From Actinomycetes bacterium (GTDB taxonomy: Bacteria > Actinomycetota > Acidimicrobiia > Acidimicrobiales > Microtrichaceae): DNA of 8,415 nucleotides. The notes below the pieces were generated by a model. It was not told where the DNA came from. It worked only from the letters and a program-made list of their open reading frames with translations, and did no database searches. The translations under genes were made by a program, and so were the position numbers. The DNA lies in contig JAFAFN010000055.1 in assembly GCA_023423475.1 (NCBI GenBank), positions 1-8,415 on the forward strand, read 5' to 3'. Below are positions 4,246 to 8,415 of the stretch, one piece after another. The first letter of the stretch is position 1, and every line of letters starts with the position of its first letter.

Positions 4246-6570
4246 ATGACCGTCGTGCACGAGCCGCTTCCTGCCCAGGACGTGTTGCCCTTCCCGCCGA
4301 CGCCGTCGGCCAGCATCGCAGGGCGGACCATGCAGGAGTCGGAGTACGCCCAGCGGGCCCGTCCGTCGCACCTGCCCGAGGACGCGCCGAACATCCTGAT
4401 CGTGCTCATCGACGACGCGGGGCCGGGTCTGCCCGACACCTACGGCGGCGAGGTCCGCACCGACAACCTCACCCGGGTGCACGACCAGGGCATCGGCTTC
4501 AACCGGTTCCACACCACCGCCATGTGCTCCCCCACCCGCGCGTCGCTGCTGTCGGGTCGCAACCACCACCGCATCGGCAACGGCCAGATCGCCGAGCTGG
4601 CCAACGACTGGGACGGCTACTCCGGTCACATCCCCAAGAGCAGCGCGCTCGGTGCCGAGGTCCTGCGCAACTACGGCTACTCGACCGCGGCGTTCGGCAA
4701 GTGGCACAACACACCCGCCGAGGAGACGACCGCGGCGGGCCCGTTCGAGTCGTGGCCGACCGGCATGGGCTTCGAGTACTTCTACGGGTTCCTCGCGGGC
4801 GAGGCGTCGCAGTACGAGCCGAACCTGGTCCGCAACACCACGGTCGTGCTGCCGCCGAAGACGCCGGAGGAGGGCTACCACCTCTCCGAGGACCTGGCCG
4901 ACGACGCGATCCACTGGCTGCACAACCACAAGGCGCTCGAGCCCGACAAGCCGTTCTTCATGTACTGGGCGAGCGGCTGCCTGCACGGCCCGCACCACGT
5001 GATGAAGGAGTGGGCGGACCGCTACGCCGGCAAGTTCGACGACGGCTGGGATGCCTACCGCGAGCGTGTGTTCCACCAGGCGAAGGAGAAGGGCTGGATC
5101 CCCCAGGAGGCGCAGCTCACCCCTCGGGACCCGACCCTGACCGCGTGGGACGACATCCCGGAGGACGAGAAGCCGTTCCAGCGCCGGCTCATGGAGGTCG
5201 CCGCGGGCTTCGCCGAGCATGCGGACGTCCAGGTCGGTCGACTGCTCGATGCGCTCGACGACCTCGGCTACGGCGACGACACGCTCGTGTTCTACATCTG
5301 GGGCGACAACGGCTCCTCGGGTGAGGGCCAGAACGGCACGGTCAGCGAGCTGCTGGCGCAGAACATGATCCCGACCACCGTCGACATGCACATCAAGGCG
5401 CTCGACGAGCTCGGCGGCCTCGACGCGCTCGGCTCCCCCAAGACCGACAACCAGTACCACGCCGGTTGGGCCTGGGCCGGCAGCACGCCCTACAAGGGCA
5501 TGAAGCTGCTCGCGTCGCACTTCGGCGGCACGCGCAACCCGATGGCGATCCGTTGGCCCGGTCGCATCACCCCCGACCCGGTGCCACGCACGCAGTTCCA
5601 CCACTGCAACGACATCGTGCCGACGATCTACGAGATCATCGGGATCACGCCACCGCGGGTCGTCAACGGCATCGCGCAGGACCCGATCGACGGGACCAGC
5701 TTCGCCTACGTGCTCGACGATCCCGATGCGCCGGGCCGCCTGCACACCCAGTACTTCGAGATCATGGGCAGCCGGTCGATCTACCACGACGGCTGGATCG
5801 CCTCGGCCTTCGGTCCGCGCATCCCGTGGGTGCCGGGCCGACCCGACGGCATCGACACCTGGACTCCCGACGTGGACGTCTGGGAGCTCTACAACCTCGA
5901 CGAGGACTGGACCCAGGCGAACGACCTGGCCGCCGAGCAGCCCGAGAAGCTCGCCCAGATGAAGGAGACGTTCTCGATCGAGGCGGCCCGCAACAGCGTC
6001 TACCCGGTGGGTGGCGCGCTGTGGGTCCCCGTGTTCCACCCCGAGATGCGCATCTCGACGCCGTACCGCGAGTGGAACTTCACCGGCGACATCACCCGCA
6101 TGCCGGAGTTCTGCGCGCCGGCGCTCGGCAACCGCGACAACCTCGTCACGATCACCGCGGACGTCACCGAGGACACCAACGGCGTGCTGTACGCGCTCGG
6201 TGGTGCGGGCGGTGGGCTCACGTTGTTCGTCCAGGACGGGATCCTGAAGTACGAGTACAACCTGTTCATCCTGATGCGCACGAAGATCCAGGCCGAGCGC
6301 AAGCTGCCGACGGGCAGCGTGACGATCGAGATCGAGACCCGCTACGCCGAGGCCCGACCGGGCGGTCCGCTCAACATCACGATCAAGGTGGACGGCGAGG
6401 AGTACGCGTCCGGCACGGTCCCGATCAGCGCACCGCTGCTGTTCAGCGCGAACGACTGCCTCGACATCGGCACCTGCCTCGGTGGCCGAGTCTCGCTCGA
6501 CTACTTCGACACCGCGCCGTTCCCCTTCGACGGCACGATCCACCACGTCAACGTCCGCTACCTGACCTGA
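4246..6570 (+). CDS. Arylsulfatase, cysteine-type (AtsA/AtsD-like)
   Basis: This 774-residue type I sulfatase hydrolyses sulfate esters with a formylglycine made from cysteine. The signature is C94-S-P-T-R98, continuing A-S-L-L-S-G-R; C94 is the residue to be converted. Metal ligands are D56-D57 (LIDDAGPG) and D354-N355 (WGDNGSSG). Other active-site residues by family position are K152 and H154 (FGKWH), H247 (CLHGPHH) and K417 (YKGMK). The catalytic domain covers roughly 48-600. The last 150 or so residues form a beta-rich C-terminal domain ending F-D-G-T-I-H-H-V-N-V. Length and architecture match the long mycobacterial AtsA/AtsD arylsulfatases (about 787 residues). No signal peptide or transmembrane segment is seen, so it is probably cytoplasmic, acting on imported or small permeable esters. 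No formylglycine-generating enzyme is in the window and one must be encoded elsewhere. It is divergent from the SDR operon across a 159-bp region and may share its control. Family call strong; substrate unknown. Confidence 0.95.
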   Translation: MTVVHEPLPAQDVLPFPPTPSASIAGRTMQESEYAQRARPSHLPEDAPNILIVLIDDAGPGLPDTYGGEVRTDNLTRVHDQGIGFNRFHTTAMCSPTRASLLSGRNHHRIGNGQIAELANDWDGYSGHIPKSSALGAEVLRNYGYSTAAFGKWHNTPAEETTAAGPFESWPTGMGFEYFYGFLAGEASQYEPNLVRNTTVVLPPKTPEEGYHLSEDLADDAIHWLHNHKALEPDKPFFMYWASGCLHGPHHVMKEWADRYAGKFDDGWDAYRERVFHQAKEKGWIPQEAQLTPRDPTLTAWDDIPEDEKPFQRRLMEVAAGFAEHADVQVGRLLDALDDLGYGDDTLVFYIWGDNGSSGEGQNGTVSELLAQNMIPTTVDMHIKALDELGGLDALGSPKTDNQYHAGWAWAGSTPYKGMKLLASHFGGTRNPMAIRWPGRITPDPVPRTQFHHCNDIVPTIYEIIGITPPRVVNGIAQDPIDGTSFAYVLDDPDAPGRLHTQYFEIMGSRSIYHDGWIASAFGPRIPWVPGRPDGIDTWTPDVDVWELYNLDEDWTQANDLAAEQPEKLAQMKETFSIEAARNSVYPVGGALWVPVFHPEMRISTPYREWNFTGDITRMPEFCAPALGNRDNLVTITADVTEDTNGVLYALGGAGGGLTLFVQDGILKYEYNLFILMRTKIQAERKLPTGSVTIEIETRYAEARPGGPLNITIKVDGEEYASGTVPISAPLLFSANDCLDIGTCLGGRVSLDYFDTAPFPFDGTIHHVNVRYLT

Positions 6571-6580
6571 CCTGACCTGA
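6561..6580 (+). repeat. CCTGA x4 tandem repeat at the sulfatase stop
   Basis: Four exact CCTGA units run through the final Leu-Thr-stop codons of the sulfatase and ten bases beyond. Each unit carries TGA; since five is not a multiple of three, the copies present stops in all three forward frames. The unit also matches the 5' arm of the following hairpin, which gives that structure alternative partners. It probably arose by slippage. Confidence 0.65.
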
Positions 6581-6583
6581 ACG

Positions 6584-6614
6584 GGGCTGACCTGGGCTGG
6601 GCTCAGGTCAGCCC
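6584..6614. terminator. Bidirectional hairpin between convergent genes
   Basis: GGGCTGACCTG (6584-6594) pairs perfectly with CAGGTCAGCCC (6604-6614), an 11-bp GC-rich stem with a nine-base loop. No T-run follows on either strand, which is usual for high-GC actinobacterial terminators. It sits 13 bases after the sulfatase stop, and its right arm covers the stop (6603-6605) and last codons of the minus-strand oxidoreductase, so that transcript would fold at its own stop codon. Confidence 0.65.
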
Positions 6615-7484
6615 GAGGCGATCGGCGAACGCCGACATCTCGTCGCAGACCTCGGACAGGTCCGAGCTCTGCGACGGCGACACGACCAGGCGGTGCGCGC
6701 CCAGCTCGGCTGCCTGCTCGGCCGACTCGAGGGTCGTGGTGGCGAGCGCGCCGCCGAGGCTCAGCTCGAGTCGGCCCGGGTCGCGCCCGACCTCTTCCGC
6801 GCTGCGGCGCATGAGCTCGACCTTCTCGGCGAGCTCGGCGCCGCGCAGCCCGAGGGGCTGCAGCCCGTCGCCGCGACGCCCCGCTCGACGCGCCGCGGCG
6901 TCGCTGTGACCCCCGATGTGGATCGGCACGCCGTCGGAACGGACCGGCTTCGGGTTCGAGTACGCGTGCTCGAAGTCGAAGAACTCGCCGTGGAACGACG
7001 CGCCCTCGTCCGTGTCGGGTGCCCACAGCGCGCGCATGGCGTCGATGGTCTCGTCGGTGCGACGCCCACGCGTCGAGAAGTCGGTGCCACAGGCCTCGAG
7101 CTCCTCGCGCATCCAACCCACGCCGATGCAGAGCCGCAGCCGACCGCCCGAGAGCTGGTCGATCGTGGCGAGTCGCTTGGCGAGCACCACGGGATGGTGC
7201 TCGGGCAGCACCAACACGCCGGTCGAGAGCCCGAGCGTGGTGGTCGACGCGGCGAGGAAGGCGAGCACGTCGAGCGGGTCGGGGATGACGCAGTCGTCGT
7301 GCAGCGGGAAGTCACCCGTCGCCGAGTAGGGGTACGGGTCGGCTCGGCGCGAGACGACCACGGCGTGCTCGACGAGCACGATCGACTCGAAGCCGACCGC
7401 CTCGGCGTGGCGGGCGAACCCGGTCATCCACACCGGGTCGGCGGTCACGTCGGAACGGACGGGAGGGATGATGGCGAACTGCAT
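6603..7484 (-). CDS. LLM-class F420-dependent oxidoreductase (TIGR03619/Rv2161c-like)
   Basis: This 293-residue luciferase-like TIM-barrel enzyme is expected to use coenzyme F420 (possibly FMN) to transfer hydride to an unknown substrate in the cytoplasm. It begins MQFAIIPPVRSD, followed by the family's HAEAVGFESIVLVEHAV segment (26-42). Residues about 68-116 hold the core PDPLDVLAFLAAST, TGVLVLPEHHPVVLAK and DQLSGGRL motifs, followed by GVGWMREE. VPIHIGGHSDAAARRA further on is the usual cofactor-phosphate region. Start: ATG 7484 has GGAG seven bases upstream and begins at the first barrel strand. The frame is open further upstream to 7592, but that 36-residue extension is Pro/His/Trp-rich, unlike the family, and overlaps the end of the DapB-like gene. 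It follows the DapB-like gene by 46 bp on the same strand, probably one operon. Cofactor assignment is by family only; no F420 genes are in view. Confidence 0.92.
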   Translation of the reverse strand: MQFAIIPPVRSDVTADPVWMTGFARHAEAVGFESIVLVEHAVVVSRRADPYPYSATGDFPLHDDCVIPDPLDVLAFLAASTTTLGLSTGVLVLPEHHPVVLAKRLATIDQLSGGRLRLCIGVGWMREELEACGTDFSTRGRRTDETIDAMRALWAPDTDEGASFHGEFFDFEHAYSNPKPVRSDGVPIHIGGHSDAAARRAGRRGDGLQPLGLRGAELAEKVELMRRSAEEVGRDPGRLELSLGGALATTTLESAEQAAELGAHRLVVSPSQSSDLSEVCDEMSAFADRLGLT

Positions 7485-7491
7485 GGTCGTG

Positions 7492-7495
7492 CTCC
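7492..7495 (-). promoter_or_regulatory. Ribosome binding site of the LLM oxidoreductase gene
   Basis: GGAG on the minus strand, seven bases before ATG 7484. It decides the start in favour of 7484 rather than the in-frame ATG at 7592. Confidence 0.6.
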
Positions 7496-7530
7496 GTGGA
7501 TCGTCGGGGTGCGAGGCGGGCTGATCAGGG

Positions 7531-8415
7531 TCAGGCCAGGTGCGGTGCGGCTCGGCCGGCCACGGGTGGCAGGTCGAGGTAGGTGCGAACACCCGGTTCG
7601 GCCCGGCAGACGTAGGGCACGGCGTTCACGCAGTGCAGCGCGGTGGCGACGATGCCCGGGTTGCGCACCAGGCCCGCAGCGATGCTCTCGGGGTGCAGGC
7701 CGTGGAAGATCGTCGTCGTCGACGGGTCACCGGTGACCTCGACCTCGAAGCGCTCGCCCTCGGGGCCGAAGGTCCACCCGGGGTCGAGGTGCTCGTCGCC
7801 CATGAACCAGTTGACCGCCGCGGTCACGACCGGCTCACCGTCGACGGTCGCCTCCCATCGGAACCGCTGCGCGGCGACCAGGCCCGGTTCGATCACACCG
7901 ATCGGCGAGTCGATCGGCGCGGTGGCGACGGCCAGCTCGTGGGTGCTCTGCAGCTCGTCGTCGATGCGGAACCCGAGCTCCTCGGCGACCATGCGCACCG
8001 ACTGCCCGAAGCCTCCGCCGAGCACCGCCGGCATGATCGAGCCGCGCGCCGCTTCGGGTGTCGCGCCGAAGAGCATCCAGTCGCGGATGACGTCGGGCGC
8101 GCCGTAGGTGCGGATGTCGGAGAACTCCTCGGCGCGCACGTGGGTGATCGAGCCCGACAGCGCCGAGAGCACGAGCGGGAAGCGCTCGGTGATGCCGCCG
8201 GGGTGGATGCCCGTGCCGTGCAGCACACTGCGGGCGTCGCGACAGAGTTGGTCGAGTTCGGCCAGCTCCTCACCACGCGGGTGGATCCAGCCGAGTGGTG
8301 TCACCACGCTGGTGCCGGCGCGGAGGATGCGGCGCACGACCGACGCATCGGGCATCAGCGGGCTGTAGATGACGCAGTCGGCGTCGAGCTCCAGCAGCTC
8401 GTCGACGTCGGTGGT
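7531..8415 (-). CDS. DapB-like NAD(P)-dependent dehydrogenase, 5' end cut
   Basis: The visible 294 residues lack an N-terminus: the frame is open to the window edge, and the first 20 codons (TTDVDELLELDADCVIYSPL) are clearly coding, completing the Rossmann-domain strand before MPDASVVRRILRAGTSVVTP. About 50-60 residues, including the GxGxxG dinucleotide motif, are expected upstream, since relatives run about 350. GTGIHPGG (visible residues 67-74) is the conserved turn seen in dihydrodipicolinate reductase-like and 2,4-diaminopentanoate dehydrogenase-like proteins. Later segments such as EEFSDIRTY and the C-terminal beta-rich region (for example FEVEVTGDPSTTT) fit the same 'NAD(P)H-dependent amine dehydrogenase' group common in actinobacteria. 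It is probably not the lysine-pathway DapB, which is shorter (about 245-275). The substrate is unknown; an amino or imino acid is the family expectation. It is upstream of the LLM oxidoreductase in a likely operon. Confidence 0.85.
   Translation of the reverse strand, partial: TTDVDELLELDADCVIYSPLMPDASVVRRILRAGTSVVTPLGWIHPRGEELAELDQLCRDARSVLHGTGIHPGGITERFPLVLSALSGSITHVRAEEFSDIRTYGAPDVIRDWMLFGATPEAARGSIMPAVLGGGFGQSVRMVAEELGFRIDDELQSTHELAVATAPIDSPIGVIEPGLVAAQRFRWEATVDGEPVVTAAVNWFMGDEHLDPGWTFGPEGERFEVEVTGDPSTTTIFHGLHPESIAAGLVRNPGIVATALHCVNAVPYVCRAEPGVRTYLDLPPVAGRAAPHLA

Noticed and set aside
4087..7116. A 1301-codon minus-strand open frame reaching from the SDR stop back across the whole sulfatase
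   Set aside because: Only the last 291 residues look like a protein family. The rest is Arg/Val/Glu/Asp-rich sequence antisense to a well-supported sulfatase, an expected effect of high GC and third-position bias.
7485..7592. A 36-residue upstream extension of the LLM oxidoreductase
   Set aside because: Low-complexity Pro/His/Trp sequence, overlap with the DapB-like gene, and a good ribosome site at the internal ATG 7484.
7584..7600. CGAAC-N5-GTTCG as a second operator related to the 4102 palindrome
   Set aside because: Only five-base arms, inside the coding end of the DapB-like gene, and the flanking bases do not match the main palindrome.
1..8415. tRNA, rRNA, CRISPR array, insertion sequence, integrase or attachment-site signatures
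   Set aside because: None seen on either strand. Apart from the 159-bp divergent region, intergenic gaps are under 50 bp, and base composition looks uniform throughout.

Overview
The window reads as an ordinary accessory or catabolic stretch of chromosome from a high-GC Gram-positive bacterium. By eye GC is about 70%, with nearly every third codon position G or C. The gene content points to Actinomycetota: an F420-type luciferase-like oxidoreductase, a long AtsA/AtsD-like arylsulfatase, a DapB-like dehydrogenase of the type common in mycobacteria and relatives, and a TetR with the conserved RLPRGRH N-terminus. Acidimicrobiia or a mycobacterial relative is a reasonable guess, but no marker gene here settles it. 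Seven protein genes are supported. The first and last are cut by the window edges.

Left block (2-2028, + strand): the 3' part of a six-helix YihY/BrkB-family membrane protein overlaps by ATGA an Old Yellow Enzyme-type flavin oxidoreductase with a C-terminal four-cysteine cluster. This pair meets head-on, with only 20 bp between stop codons, a three-gene minus-strand operon (4086 down to 2049). That operon encodes a short-chain dehydrogenase/reductase, a carboxymuconolactone-decarboxylase (AhpD-fold) protein and a TetR regulator, and both junctions are 4-bp stop/start overlaps.

Central control region (4087-4245): this 159-bp divergent intergenic region lies between the operon and a 774-residue cysteine-type sulfatase. 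It holds a perfect 12-bp-arm inverted repeat (4102-4129), a second 7-bp-arm inverted repeat 2 bp further on, and a small GC hairpin. The first palindrome sits just upstream of a possible leaderless -10 for the operon. It is the best candidate operator for the TetR, which would then control its own operon and possibly the sulfatase.

Right block (4246-8415): the sulfatase (+) converges on a minus-strand pair, a DapB-like NAD(P)-dependent dehydrogenase (5' end outside the window) followed by a TIGR03619/Rv2161c-like F420-dependent oxidoreductase. A strong 11-bp-stem hairpin, preceded by four CCTGA repeats, separates them and overlaps the stop codon of the minus-strand gene.

Taken together the window looks like small-molecule redox and hydrolysis metabolism (flavin, F420 and NAD(P) enzymes plus a sulfate-ester hydrolase) under local TetR control. 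The substrates cannot be read from sequence. I saw no mobile element, CRISPR array, tRNA, rRNA or clearly novel system. The most checkable new item is the palindrome cluster in the divergent promoter region.
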